Positions 28,393 to 37,642 of a stretch of 64,000 bases of DNA are shown here, piece by piece. The DNA is taken from positions 1-64,000 of the forward strand of contig JAEUPP010000045.1 of assembly GCA_016790075.1 (NCBI GenBank). Direction: 5' to 3'. Position 1 is the stretch's first letter, and every line of letters begins with the position of its first letter. This DNA comes from Rhodanobacteraceae bacterium (GTDB lineage Bacteria > Pseudomonadota > Gammaproteobacteria > Xanthomonadales > Rhodanobacteraceae). The translations under genes and the position numbers were made by a program. Under the pieces are notes generated by a model. The model saw only the letters and a list, made by a program, of their open reading frames with translations. It had not been told where the DNA came from and did not search any database.

Positions 28393-29490
28393 ATGCAGCC
28401 AGAAGCCCCGAGCGAAGCCGCAAAGCCTCCCACGACTAGCGCGGTGAACCGCCTCGTCATACGTCGCCCCGACGACTGGCATGTTCATCTGCGGGACGGG
28501 CCGATGCTCGCTGCTGTCGTCAACTTCACCGCCAGGCAGTTTGCGCGGGCCATCGTCATGCCCAACCTGGCGCCGCCGGTGACGACGGTGGCGGCGGCCG
28601 AGGCTTATCGATCGCGGATCGTGGCGGCACTCGCACCGGGTCTTTCCTTTACGCCGCTGATCACCTGTTACCTGACCGATGGCATCAACGTCGGCGAGGT
28701 CGAACGTGGCTTTGCCAGTGGCGTGTTCACCGCGGCGAAACTCTATCCTGCCCATGCGACGACCAACTCCCAGCACGGCGTGACCGACGTCCGCAACATC
28801 TATCCCGTGCTTGAAGCGATGCAGCGGATCGGCATGCCGTTGCTGTTGCACGGAGAGGTGACGGACAAGCACGTTGACATCTTCGACCGCGAGGCCGTCT
28901 TTATCGAGCGCACGCTGTCGAAATTGATCCGCGATTTCCCGGCGCTGAAAATCGTGCTCGAGCACATCACGACCGAGGAAGCAGCGACGTTTGTGGCGCA
29001 AGGGCCAGCGACGCTGGCGGCGACCATCACGCCGCACCACCTCGACTTCAATCGCAACGCCATGTTCGAGGGTGGGATCCGCCCGCACTTCTATTGCCTT
29101 CCTGTCGCCAAGCGCGAGCACCATCGCCTGGCGCTGCGACGGGCCGCGACGTCAGGTTTGCCAAAGTTTTTTCTCGGCACCGATTCAGCGCCCCATGCTG
29201 TCGGCAGCAAAGAGGCCGCCTGCGGATGCGCCGGGATCTTCTGTGCGCCGCACGCGCTTGAGAGCTATGCCAAGGTCTTTGAGGAGGAAGGTGCGCTCGA
29301 CCGGTTCGAGGCTTTTGCGTCGGAGCACGGGCCGCGTTTCTACGGGCTGAGCGTGAACAGCGAGCGGGTCGTACTTGAGCGCGTCGCTCAATCCGTTCCT
29401 GCCCGCATTGGAGCGGGCGGCGAAGAGATCGTGCCCTTCCATGCAGGTGCCTCACTGATCTGGCGCTTTGCGGGTGTTGTCGACGCCTAG
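28393..29490 (+). CDS. pyrC: Dihydroorotase
   Basis: This 365-residue amidohydrolase shows [13 protein letters not shown] (metal His pair), '[17 protein letters not shown]' (carboxylated lysine), '[10 protein letters not shown]', '[12 protein letters not shown]' and '[11 protein letters not shown]' (catalytic Asp). These are the hallmarks of the class II PyrC of proteobacteria, which cyclises carbamoyl-aspartate in pyrimidine synthesis. About 18 N-terminal residues precede the conserved start, slightly more than usual. ATG at 28393 is preferred to the TTG immediately before it. A start nearer residue 19 is possible. Confidence 0.93.
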   Translation: MQPEAPSEAAKPPTTSAVNRLVIRRPDDWHVHLRDGPMLAAVVNFTARQFARAIVMPNLAPPVTTVAAAEAYRSRIVAALAPGLSFTPLITCYLTDGINVGEVERGFASGVFTAAKLYPAHATTNSQHGVTDVRNIYPVLEAMQRIGMPLLLHGEVTDKHVDIFDREAVFIERTLSKLIRDFPALKIVLEHITTEEAATFVAQGPATLAATITPHHLDFNRNAMFEGGIRPHFYCLPVAKREHHRLALRRAATSGLPKFFLGTDSAPHAVGSKEAACGCAGIFCAPHALESYAKVFEEEGALDRFEAFASEHGPRFYGLSVNSERVVLERVAQSVPARIGAGGEEIVPFHAGASLIWRFAGVVDA

Positions 29491-29585
29491 CGCCGGAAAG
29501 CAGCCGTAGAAGGCTGAAACCGGAAGCGGGAACCACCTGCGCGCATTTTTCGGCGGCGCCCACGCGCTACGGCAAAAATACCACT

Positions 29586-30638
29586 ATGCCCACCCCGACC
29601 AAGAAGCAAATCCACGCCGCTGCCGAAGCGCTCCAACGCGGTGAACTGGTCGCGATCCCGACCGAGACCGTATACGGCCTCGCCGCGGACGCGACCAACG
29701 ACGCGGCGGTCAAACGCGTTTTCGCCGCCAAGGGCAGGCCGGCGAATCATCCTCTGATCGTGCACGTTGCCAAGGGTGACGACCTGAAACGCTGGGCCAA
29801 GCGCATGCCCGCGCACGCGACTGCGCTAACCGAGGCATTCTGGCCAGGCCCGTTGACCTTGATTCTCGAAAAGACCGATGAAATTCCCGACACGGTGACG
29901 GGCGGTCAAAACACGGTCGGTCTGCGCTGCCCTGCGCACCCGGTTGCCCAGGCGCTGCTCGTTGCGTTCGCGGAAATTGGCAGCGGCATCGTGGCCGCAC
30001 CATCCGCCAACAGATTCGGCCACGTGTCACCAACAAGCGCTGCGCATGTGATGGCGGAGTTCGGCGAGCTTGTCGTCGAACCTGGAGATGCAAGCTCTCG
30101 CGAGCACATCACACTACTGGATGGTGGCAATTGTGACGTGGGAATCGAATCGACGATTCTCGATCTCACGTCACCCACGCCCCGCTTGCTGAGGCCCGGC
30201 GCGATCGGCATCGACGACATCCAGCGCGTCATCGGTATTCGCCCGCGCCTGCGCGATGAGCTGCAAGCTGGCGCTGATGTGCCGCGGGTCTCGGGTGCTC
30301 TGGCGGCGCACTACGCGCCACGCACGCCAATGTATCTGGTGTCGCGGGAAACGCTGGCAGCAGAAGTCGACAGACTGGTGAGCGACGGAAAGCGTGTAGC
30401 CGCACTGTCGTTCACCGCTGAACCCAAGGTGCGGCCTTCACCGGCACACACCTTGGTGTGGATACAGGCGCCGCTCAAGGCTGGCGACTATGCACGCGAT
30501 CTTTATGCGAACTTGCGTGCACTCGATGCAGCAGTCGCGGCGATGATCTTGGTTGAAGCACCGCCAAGAAACATGGAATGGGATGCGGTAAACGATCGGC
30601 TTTCGCGAGCACAGACCGGCGCAGGGAAACACGCCTGA
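29586..30638 (+). CDS. Threonylcarbamoyl-AMP synthase, Sua5 type
   Basis: This 350-residue protein has an N-terminal YrdC-like domain ('ELVAIPTETVYGLAADATND', 'KGRPANHPLIVHV', 'WPGPLTLILEK', 'GIVAAPSANRFGHVSPTSA') and a C-terminal Sua5 domain (residues ~215-340). It makes the threonylcarbamoyl-adenylate used for the t6A37 tRNA modification. The two-domain length distinguishes it from the shorter TsaC/YrdC. It lies 95 bases downstream of pyrC, possibly co-transcribed. Confidence 0.92.
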   Translation: MPTPTKKQIHAAAEALQRGELVAIPTETVYGLAADATNDAAVKRVFAAKGRPANHPLIVHVAKGDDLKRWAKRMPAHATALTEAFWPGPLTLILEKTDEIPDTVTGGQNTVGLRCPAHPVAQALLVAFAEIGSGIVAAPSANRFGHVSPTSAAHVMAEFGELVVEPGDASSREHITLLDGGNCDVGIESTILDLTSPTPRLLRPGAIGIDDIQRVIGIRPRLRDELQAGADVPRVSGALAAHYAPRTPMYLVSRETLAAEVDRLVSDGKRVAALSFTAEPKVRPSPAHTLVWIQAPLKAGDYARDLYANLRALDAAVAAMILVEAPPRNMEWDAVNDRLSRAQTGAGKHA

Positions 30639-30766
30639 TTTGCGCTCACCCCATGCTCAATACCCGCTGTGTACTCGTTCGGCGATGTGAAGTTTGCAGG
30701 GGCGGATCGACATACGGACCACGGACGGCCGCACGCAGCTCGCGCGAAGCGCCAGAGCCCACCGGA

Positions 30767-31462
30767 TCAGTGGTCAACCGACACCCGCCGCCGCAACACC
30801 GCTCGGCAGGTGGGCGGCGATGTCTCCAGATCCATGCGCAGTTGCAGAGTATGCGCATCGCAGGCCGGTGGGCTGGCCAGATGCCTTAGCAGAATGGGCC
30901 CGCTGAACTCGAGTGCCTCCAAGGACGCCTCGGCTAGCAGATGCAGCACATGTACCAGGTATTGCGGCCAGTCCAAGCCGCTGATGTCGATCTCCAGCTC
31001 CCAGCCTTCGGCGTCGCAGGCCCTGGCATCGCCGTCTTCACCGGCTCCGTCCCAGCGCAGGACTTGTTCGCTGGGCGCGGCAGGGCCGGACCGGGTGCGG
31101 AGTGGCAGCAACAAATCCGCGAGTCGGGGGTGGCGCGCTTCGGCATCGACCAAGGCGAACCCCATCGTGTCCGCTTCGATCCAATTCAACAGCGGCGCTA
31201 CTGCTGTGCGCGCCGGATGCCCCGCGAACAGGCGCACTTTGGTGAAGTTGGCCAGCCATGCCGAGCGCTCGTCGACCGACATCCGCCGCACCATGCGCGC
31301 CAGCCCGGTCGTCAGCGCCTGCATATCGGGTTCGCGGACCACTACGAACAGAGTGCGACGGGTCGCGACATCAGCCCCGGCTTGGGCCACGGCGGCTAAA
31401 CGCCGGGCCACCAAGCGTTCCTGATGCGTGCAGATCAGCGCCGCGTCGGTCAGAGCAGACAT
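30767..31462 (-). CDS. Uncharacterised protein, last gene of the GH3 operon
   Basis: This 231-residue soluble protein is of no family I recognise. It has no signal peptide or membrane segment. Residues ~30-130 look helical, and the C-terminal half contains 'GWELEIDISGLDWPQYLVHV' and an acidic patch. Its ATG at 31462 overlaps the end of the 393-residue gene by 13 bases, so they are translationally coupled. It is convergent with the Sua5 gene. The longer in-frame reading upstream to 31639 lies wholly inside the neighbouring gene and is rejected. Confidence 0.65.
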   Translation of the reverse strand: MSALTDAALICTHQERLVARRLAAVAQAGADVATRRTLFVVVREPDMQALTTGLARMVRRMSVDERSAWLANFTKVRLFAGHPARTAVAPLLNWIEADTMGFALVDAEARHPRLADLLLPLRTRSGPAAPSEQVLRWDGAGEDGDARACDAEGWELEIDISGLDWPQYLVHVLHLLAEASLEALEFSGPILLRHLASPPACDAHTLQLRMDLETSPPTCRAVLRRRVSVDH

Positions 31463-32631
31463 TGCATCACCGCATGACGCAGGCCGGGTGAGGCCTTCTT
31501 TTGTTCGAGTACGGCGAGTGCGCCGTATACGTTTGCGCTGCCATCGCGTTTCATCAATTTCTCCAGGGCAATCCGGTCCGCTGCGCTCGGTGCAGCCGGT
31601 TCGTGCACGGCGAGCAGTGCACGAGCCCGCAGCAGGCATGCGCTCAAGCCTTCATCCGAATAACTGTCGGGTTGACGCAGGCCCAGCGCATGCAGGAAAT
31701 ACAGCCGGAACCCGAGCCGGATTTCGTCCTCGCTGGCGTCGCCTGCAACGCGTTCCAACAGCCGCGCTCCGGTGTAAAGCTCCCAGCCGCCTTGTTTTGC
31801 GCTCAGTACCTGCCCTTCCAGCGGCACGCGCATGAAGCCCACCCGGCGGCAGCGCATGCCCAGCCGTTCCAGCACTCGCGCCAGCGCGTCGTAATCGCGC
31901 TGGATATCGGCGTCGTGGTAGAGGCAGATGCTGCTGTACTGTGCTGCGCGATCGAGCAGGTCGCGCAAGATCGCCAGCAGATAATTCGGTAGCCCTTGCT
32001 CGGAGATCAGAAGCCGCAGCGGACGGCCCTCATCGGTGAGGTCGAGATACACCGCACCGCCGAAATGGCGTTGATCCAGCACCATGCCCCGGGTGTCCAG
32101 GCGGGCCAACACCGTCTCCGGGTCGAGCTCGAAGGGTACCGAATGGAACAACGCCTCCCGGGCCAAGCCTAGGGTTGCGAACACGTTCGCCCACAAAGCC
32201 AGGATGCGCTGTGAGGCCGGATGCACATACCCCTCGGTTTCGATCCTATGAGCATAGCCCGCCACGCGTTCTGCGGCCGGTAAACTGCCGCTGCGGTGAC
32301 ATGCGATATACAGCGCGCCGATCTCGGCCTCGCTCATCGCACCGAAATCCACGCCTACGTATTCGCGGTCCAGGTAATCCCAGAAGCGGATGGTCTGCAG
32401 CGAAATATCCCAGGGCCGGCGGTTATGCCAGACCGTGGCTGCCGGAAGCTGCACCAGCGATGGCGCGCCATTCGGAGCAGATGCATTCAACAAAGATCGA
32501 TTGGAAGCCGCCTCCTGCGCGCACAGGGTTTCGAAGCGCTGCATGAAATCCAGCAGCAGTACGCCCTTGAGATGCGAAGGCGTCAGCGGCTTGGTCGGGG
32601 TGATGCCGATTGGCGCATACAAGGTGCTCAT
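31450..32631 (-). CDS. Uncharacterised protein of the GH3 operon
   Basis: This 393-residue soluble protein is of unknown family. Notable phrases are 'VWHNRRPWDISLQTIRFWDY', 'VLLDFMQRFETLCAQEA' and 'SSICLYHDADIQRDYDALAR'. No known catalytic motif, signal peptide or membrane helix is seen. It begins 7 bases after the guanylate-kinase-like gene stops and overlaps the last gene of the operon, so it is a genuine member of the set. Function cannot be assigned. Confidence 0.7.
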   Translation of the reverse strand: MSTLYAPIGITPTKPLTPSHLKGVLLLDFMQRFETLCAQEAASNRSLLNASAPNGAPSLVQLPAATVWHNRRPWDISLQTIRFWDYLDREYVGVDFGAMSEAEIGALYIACHRSGSLPAAERVAGYAHRIETEGYVHPASQRILALWANVFATLGLAREALFHSVPFELDPETVLARLDTRGMVLDQRHFGGAVYLDLTDEGRPLRLLISEQGLPNYLLAILRDLLDRAAQYSSICLYHDADIQRDYDALARVLERLGMRCRRVGFMRVPLEGQVLSAKQGGWELYTGARLLERVAGDASEDEIRLGFRLYFLHALGLRQPDSYSDEGLSACLLRARALLAVHEPAAPSAADRIALEKLMKRDGSANVYGALAVLEQKKASPGLRHAVMQCLL

Positions 32632-32638
32632 ACCGTGC

Positions 32639-33211
32639 TCATGAAGCGAGACCGTCTTCGGCGAAGTCTTCGCGCAACCACGCTCGCAACTGCACGGTCA
32701 CGCGCTCCAGCGTATCGCTGTTGTCGATCACCCGATGGGCAAAGCGCCGCCCGGCGTGCAATTCCTCGTCGAAGTTGGTGAGGCGCGAGCCGATGTCGCC
32801 ATCCTGCTCCAGCCGCGTGCGTAAATGTGCCTCTACCCGCGCCCGCGGCGCTTCTACCTGATAGACCCGATGTGCCCGAAAATAATGCGGCAGCCGTTGC
32901 AGCAGCATCGCCCGCAGCATCAACACCCGAATACTGCGGCCATCGTCTTCCAGCGCCTCGCGAGGCAAGCCGTAGCGCGCGTCCAGGCCGAACAATTGTA
33001 CGGTTTCCAGAAAAAAGCCTTCGCGTTCGCGCTCCGCGAAGGCTGTGTCGTCCACGAACACATGGTCGGCATCGGTCGGGTCTTCGTATCGCCTGGGTTT
33101 GCGCGTGGTCCAGGTCGGCACTAGCCGCACCACGCCTTCCCGGCGCAGCGGTGCGAACACCGTACTTTTGCCGACGCCGGAAGGACCGATTACAACGAGA
33201 ATCTTGGACAT
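32639..33211 (-). CDS. Guanylate-kinase-like P-loop kinase of the GH3 operon
   Basis: This 190-residue protein has Walker A GPSGVGKST at 9-17. 'VPTWTTRKPRRYEDPTDADH' resembles the GMP-binding block of guanylate kinase, and 'FFLETVQLFGLDARYGLPRE' corresponds to the following conserved segment. It is divergent: the usual RxPRxxE block is altered, so the substrate may not be GMP. A PhnN-like phosphoribosyl-phosphate kinase or a lipid-phosphate kinase are alternatives. It lies between the phytol-kinase-like gene (7 bases) and the 393-residue gene (7 bases). Confidence 0.75.
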   Translation of the reverse strand: MSKILVVIGPSGVGKSTVFAPLRREGVVRLVPTWTTRKPRRYEDPTDADHVFVDDTAFAEREREGFFLETVQLFGLDARYGLPREALEDDGRSIRVLMLRAMLLQRLPHYFRAHRVYQVEAPRARVEAHLRTRLEQDGDIGSRLTNFDEELHAGRRFAHRVIDNSDTLERVTVQLRAWLREDFAEDGLAS

Positions 33212-33218
33212 GAGTGAC

Positions 33219-33893
33219 TCACAGGGACAACAGCGAATGCAGTGAAGCCGCTGCGATCAGGGGTACGGATAGATTGTCCGTGCCTTTGTGCGAAAAGGCT
33301 TCGACCACGGTGAGTGCGGCGGCCGTCGCGCCGGCTATGAGCATCGCCGCCAGTGGCGACGCACCTGCGAACAGCGCCGCCAGGCAGATCACGACGCATG
33401 CGGAGACGAAGAACGCCGCGCTGCCGACATAGGATTTTCCATGGCCCAGCCGCCTGTACCGGCGCTGGCCGTAGGCGCGCCCGAACAGGCTGGCGCAGGT
33501 ATCGGAAATTCCGAGTACCAGGTAAGCGCCGAGAAAAGCGGGGTAGGTGGCTTCGAGTGGCAACGGAGGCGTTGTTGCCGCTTGCACCGAAAGTGCGAGG
33601 GTGGAGACGATCACCACCGACAGCGGCAGCATCAAATCGCCGTAGGATTTCCGCTCTACTGCCATCACCGCGCGCAATACGACGGTGTTGCGCAGCAGCG
33701 CGATCACGACAAAACTGCCGGCTGCGATCCAGCTGAGTTCGCGATAACCGATGCCGAGGACCGGGAACGCCGCAATCAGCGTGCAACAGCCCACATGCAC
33801 CGATTTGCGCGCCAATTCGGCCGAGGCGCCACAGCGGTACAGGATGTCCCCGATCAGTATGCTGGCGGCGATACCGAGCACGAACAAAATCAT
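33219..33893 (-). CDS. Phytol/dolichol-kinase-like (CTP-dependent lipid kinase) membrane protein
   Basis: This 224-residue protein has about seven hydrophobic segments. 'ELARKSVHVGCCTLIAAFPV' near the N-terminus and 'VLGISDTCASLFGRAYGQRR' plus 'LGHGKSYVGSAAFFVSACVV' match the conserved RK-H and GD-A-G-G-KS-EGS blocks of the SEC59/VTE5/DGK1 polyprenol and diacylglycerol kinases. These use CTP to phosphorylate a membrane alcohol. Its ATG overlaps the GH3 gene stop (ATGA), and the start at 33893 begins right at the first helix. Phosphatidate cytidylyltransferase is a related alternative. Confidence 0.78.
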   Translation of the reverse strand: MILFVLGIAASILIGDILYRCGASAELARKSVHVGCCTLIAAFPVLGIGYRELSWIAAGSFVVIALLRNTVVLRAVMAVERKSYGDLMLPLSVVIVSTLALSVQAATTPPLPLEATYPAFLGAYLVLGISDTCASLFGRAYGQRRYRRLGHGKSYVGSAAFFVSACVVICLAALFAGASPLAAMLIAGATAAALTVVEAFSHKGTDNLSVPLIAAASLHSLLSL

Positions 33894-35449
33894 GGCAGCG
33901 CGCTCACGATGCGGTCTTTGACCTGTGGCGGCCGCAAGCCGGCGGCGACCCGAGCGCACCAGTCGCGGTCGAAATCGGAAGCGGACACTTGCTGTACTGC
34001 ACCCAGCGGTACCGCGGCCAGAGCATGGTCTGCGGCATAGGCGTGGCGCAGCGAGGCTTCGTCGAAAGGCGTGTTGTTTTCTGCATCGCAGGCGAACCGA
34101 AGGTCCAGCCGATCTTGCCCATCCAGTCCATTCTTTGCGTTCGGGACAAAGGTGAAATGACGCAGACGCAGCCCGTGTGTGGCGTTGTAGCGGCGCATGA
34201 AATTCAGTAACGCCGATTCAGGCACTGCCGCCGATGGCGCAAGACGCCCCGCGTAGGCTACCGTCGGAACCGCGCCAGCGCGGCCGGTGACCTCCAACAA
34301 ATCGCCCAGCACATAACGGCAGAAACCGCCGGCTTGCGTGACTACGACGGCGTAACTCGCACCCTTGCGCAATTCGTCCAAGCGCAGCGGTGTTTGGCGA
34401 GGGCCGGCCTGGCTATCGAGAAATTCGAAAAAAACCGCGTTGTACGCCAACACACCGCGCAAGCCGTGCGGCAACAGATGCAGCGCGAGCGGCGCTTCCG
34501 ATGCAGCCAGCGGGGCCGGCACCACCGCAACCTCGCGGCCATAGTCGCGCACCACTTGCGGCAGATAGATCCCGGCCATGCCTTCGTCCCAGCAGATCAG
34601 GCGTTCGACATTCGGCCACACATCTGCGGGCACCAAGCGTCCGCGTGTGGTGCGGCGCGCGGCCAACTGCGCGGCCAGCGCGGGATCGGGTGCGGCCACA
34701 GGGCGACCTGCGAAGGTGCCGTCGGCGACATCGGCGAAAAGACGCTCGGCATTACTGTCCAGCAGATACGGCACCACCGCCAGAATGGCCGGATTGATCC
34801 CGACGAATTGGCGGATGTCGTGGCCCACCGCCATCCGCAAACGGAAGTACAAACGGTCCAGATCGGCGGCGATATCCGCTGGTACCGTGGCCCAAGGGCC
34901 TTGCGTGCCCGGTTCGCGCAAGGCGTCGCTGCTGAATTCGTTCGCCAAATTCACCTGGCTCAGGCCCACATGCGGTGCACCGCTGGTCAGCATCGAGGTG
35001 TCGCGCAGCGGATCCCATTTGAAGTTGATGGTGCAGTCGGCGCTGGCGGCCAGCCCCGGGTGCGCGCGAACTGCGCCTTCCAGAAAAGTGAGGTAGAACG
35101 GGTTGAACGTCTCGGCGAAATACGCACGTGGCAGCGGCAGTACCTTGGCCTGGCCTGAGCTGCTGCCGCTGCTGGAAATGAAGCGGAATACCTCGCCGGT
35201 AAACAGTACGTCGCGTTCGCCAGCGACGATCCGGTCCACGTAGGGCTGCAGTTCGTCATAACGCCGCAGCGGCACCTGTCGGCGAAAATCGGCCAAGCTG
35301 TCGATATGTTCGAAACCATGTTCGCGCCCGAAGGCGGTATCGCGGCCACTGGCGATCAATCGCTTCAGCAGCGCATCCTGGGTATCGGTTGCGGAATCAA
35401 GGCCTTCGACGAAGCGAAGATAGTGCGAGGGTTTCTGTGCGGTAGTCAT
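33890..35449 (-). CDS. Bacterial GH3-family acyl-adenylating/amido-synthetase-like enzyme
   Basis: This 519-residue enzyme has the ATP-binding phosphate loop SSGSSSGQAK at residues 93-102. The overall GH3 layout ('LICWDEGMAGIYLPQVVRDY', 'YAVVVTQAGGFCRYVLGDLL') is visible. Plant GH3 enzymes adenylate a carboxylic acid and conjugate it to an amino acid. Bacterial members are largely uncharacterised and substrates unknown. It is the first gene of a five-gene operon and is followed, with a 4-base overlap, by a CTP-dependent lipid-kinase-like gene. The ATG at 35449 is preferred to an in-frame TTG at 35470. Confidence 0.82.
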   Translation of the reverse strand: MTTAQKPSHYLRFVEGLDSATDTQDALLKRLIASGRDTAFGREHGFEHIDSLADFRRQVPLRRYDELQPYVDRIVAGERDVLFTGEVFRFISSSGSSSGQAKVLPLPRAYFAETFNPFYLTFLEGAVRAHPGLAASADCTINFKWDPLRDTSMLTSGAPHVGLSQVNLANEFSSDALREPGTQGPWATVPADIAADLDRLYFRLRMAVGHDIRQFVGINPAILAVVPYLLDSNAERLFADVADGTFAGRPVAAPDPALAAQLAARRTTRGRLVPADVWPNVERLICWDEGMAGIYLPQVVRDYGREVAVVPAPLAASEAPLALHLLPHGLRGVLAYNAVFFEFLDSQAGPRQTPLRLDELRKGASYAVVVTQAGGFCRYVLGDLLEVTGRAGAVPTVAYAGRLAPSAAVPESALLNFMRRYNATHGLRLRHFTFVPNAKNGLDGQDRLDLRFACDAENNTPFDEASLRHAYAADHALAAVPLGAVQQVSASDFDRDWCARVAAGLRPPQVKDRIVSALP

Positions 35450-36036
35450 AGTTGACGCCTGTTGCTCCAATCAATCAATCGTCCAAGGCTGCGCCGATCG
35501 CTGGTGGTAGTTTCGAAATCTGATGCCTCCTCTTGACCGATATCGCCAGAACGAGTGTGACCACATGGTCTTATGACCCGATTCCGAGCACACAGCCAAT
35601 CCGGTTCATGCATTGCTGCGATTCGAAAGGGAGTCAGCCGGCCATGCGCAACCCGATGGACTGTCCGGCGGCGAAGGCTCCGGACTGTCGTCGAAACCAG
35701 GAGTACTGCGGCGGCACGCGGATGCCGACTATATCCTTCGTCACCGCGCATTGAGTTCGTAGGTTCCACGCGGCACGCACTAGGCGATAGCTATCACTTT
35801 TCCCCGCCAACTATCGGCAGGGAAATACCACAAACTTCAGCCAGAAAAAAATCAACTCGTAAAAAACGAGTTAAGACTCACATTTCTGGCCAGTCGTCCT
35901 CCGAAGCTGCGGCCCTGGTAGTCAACTCACCGAATCCAAGCAGATGCGGTTCACGACCTGATCGGCGGGAGGTGAATGTCGGGTTCGAGCGGGCGCTTGC
36001 AGTTGCCGATCCACACTGGAATCGGAACAGATCCTG
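35450..36036. other. Intergenic region between divergent GH3 operon and secreted-protein gene
   Basis: About 590 bases without a supported gene. The part around 35780-35890 is AT-rich compared with its surroundings and holds an inverted repeat (see next entry). It probably contains promoters for both flanking transcripts, but no convincing -35/-10 pair is identified. Confidence 0.5.
35854..35872. repeat. Perfect 7-bp inverted repeat in AT-rich intergenic DNA
   Basis: AACTCGT and ACGAGTT surround a five-A spacer (35861-35865). It could form a hairpin or serve as a dimeric operator for one of the flanking promoters. On the plus strand it is followed by AAGACTC rather than a T-tract, so it is not an obvious terminator. 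Confidence 0.5.
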
Positions 36037-37500
36037 TTGTGGCGGCGGACGTTTCGTTGCGGATTGCTGCAGGCCGTTGGAACATCGATCAATCTGCCAC
36101 CCAACCAACTGATTCACCCCGAACAATTCGGTATCGATGACTTTGGCTTGCGCTCTGCGCGCGCGGTGCTCGACTCGATGCGAGCAAGCGTGCCAACACA
36201 GGCGGCGATTGTCTCCACGAAGCCCGGTGCCGCAGCGCAACTGCAACAGCAGATCACCAACGGAAACTTCAGCAACGGCCGTACCGGCTGGTCGGGGCTG
36301 ATTGTCGGCAACAGCCAAGTGTTGCCGGCAATACCGAATGAGCAGGGGCCGCGTGTGGTGAACTTCGTCGGTGCGCCGGCACCGGCAGCCCGACTGATTG
36401 GCGTCGGCAATCTGGCGACACATAGCGGCTTTCCGAGTTGCGCGACGTTCGGCTACATGTATCAGGATGTCACTGTGCTGCCGGGAACCTGGCTCACGTT
36501 CAATTGGGGTGGCGACAGCGCGACCGACAACACGTTTCTCGGTATCGAGGGCACGCTGGGCGTCTCCATCCGTGATCCGATTTCCGATCGCGAGCTGTGG
36601 CGAATCGAGCGGCCGAATTCGACAGTCCAGAACGGCTTCAAGCGCAGTGAGCTGAATCTGTTCCAGTTCGTTGGCCAGGATGTCCGCATCCGCTTCGAGA
36701 TCCGGTCCAAGGGTGTGGCCGGGTTCTTCGTTTCCTGCAACGACAATACCTGGGTCGACAATGTGGCGCTTGAGCAGCGGGGCGTCACGTACAGCAACAC
36801 CTTGCCAACTTCCGGTGCCTGGTATAACCCGCTGCGCGCGGGCAGCGGATGGGACTTCAGGCGCGCGCCGGACGGCAGCTACTACGGTAGCTGGTACACC
36901 TATTCGGGTGGCCAGCCGACGTGGTATTTCCTCGACCAGGGATACGTCGTCAATGGCACTTTCTCCACAATCATCCGCAAATTCGAGCGTGTCGGCACCA
37001 GCAGCCAGCAGACTGTGGTCGGGCGCGCCGAGATGCGCTTGCTCGATTCAAATTCGGGTCTGATGAGTTTCGACTTTTTCGACACGCCCAACGCAGCGGG
37101 CATCTGGGATCGCACCGAGTACTATCAACTGTTGACGCCGACCGGCGGTGCATTCAGCGGACATTGGAACGACGGCGTGCCGACCGATCCCAACTGGGGC
37201 TTTGGCACGCTTCCCTTCAGCGGCAATCAGCTGTTCGCGCTGCACTATTTCTACAACGGCTCGCAGCCCACCTGGGCGTTCTCGCAGGGCGGGTTCGGCG
37301 ATACAGGAACGCTCGGCGTGGTGAAGCAGATCGGTGGTCTATGTCCCAGTTGCCCCGGCTACACGCCCAGCCCCATCTACGAGAACATCGGTTCAATCTA
37401 TCTGGCATTCCCGGCTTCCGCGAATGGAACCGTGAATTCGGCGTTCTCGACGACACCCTGGACGCGTCCGCTGCATACGTTCCATCTGTTGGCCAATTGA
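36037..37500 (+). CDS. Putative extracellular protein, 5' end uncertain
   Basis: The open frame gives up to 487 residues. Residues ~70-245 look like a beta-sandwich ('NGNFSNGRTGWSGLIVGNSQ', 'NTWVDNVALEQRGV'), as in secreted carbohydrate-binding proteins. Residues ~260-480 hold a repeat-like module: 'GAWYNPLRAGSGWDF', 'GSWYTYSGGQPTWYFLD' and 'ALHYFYNGSQPTWAFSQGG', a pattern common in exported Xanthomonadales proteins. No ATG-initiated signal peptide is visible: the frame opens after a stop at 35959 and the only early start is TTG at 36037. A frameshift or truncation of the 5' end is likely. The function is unknown. A hairpin lies ~45 bases after the stop. Confidence 0.6.
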   Translation: MWRRTFRCGLLQAVGTSINLPPNQLIHPEQFGIDDFGLRSARAVLDSMRASVPTQAAIVSTKPGAAAQLQQQITNGNFSNGRTGWSGLIVGNSQVLPAIPNEQGPRVVNFVGAPAPAARLIGVGNLATHSGFPSCATFGYMYQDVTVLPGTWLTFNWGGDSATDNTFLGIEGTLGVSIRDPISDRELWRIERPNSTVQNGFKRSELNLFQFVGQDVRIRFEIRSKGVAGFFVSCNDNTWVDNVALEQRGVTYSNTLPTSGAWYNPLRAGSGWDFRRAPDGSYYGSWYTYSGGQPTWYFLDQGYVVNGTFSTIIRKFERVGTSSQQTVVGRAEMRLLDSNSGLMSFDFFDTPNAAGIWDRTEYYQLLTPTGGAFSGHWNDGVPTDPNWGFGTLPFSGNQLFALHYFYNGSQPTWAFSQGGFGDTGTLGVVKQIGGLCPSCPGYTPSPIYENIGSIYLAFPASANGTVNSAFSTTPWTRPLHTFHLLAN

Positions 37501-37545
37501 CGGCACACAGCCGGACGACCATCCACGATCGATTGAGGGCAATGC

Positions 37546-37575
37546 AACGGGCACCTTTGGGTGCTCGTTGTTTGA
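37546..37575 (+). terminator. Hairpin terminator after the secreted-protein gene
   Basis: AACGGGCACC and GGTGCTCGTT (37546-37569) pair over 10 bases, including one G-T, with a TTTG loop. The stem is followed by GTTTGAGG, a short T-run. It lies between two convergent genes. Confidence 0.6.
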
Positions 37576-37642
37576 GGAAGTCCGAATCGGCAGTTGTCAC
37601 GAACGCTGCAGCGGGCTGGCTAGGGAGCGCCACGGTAAAACT

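Noticed and set aside
28117-29124. 335-codon minus-strand frame overlapping pyrC
   Set aside because: Antisense to dihydroorotase with its full set of catalytic motifs; no similarity of its own.
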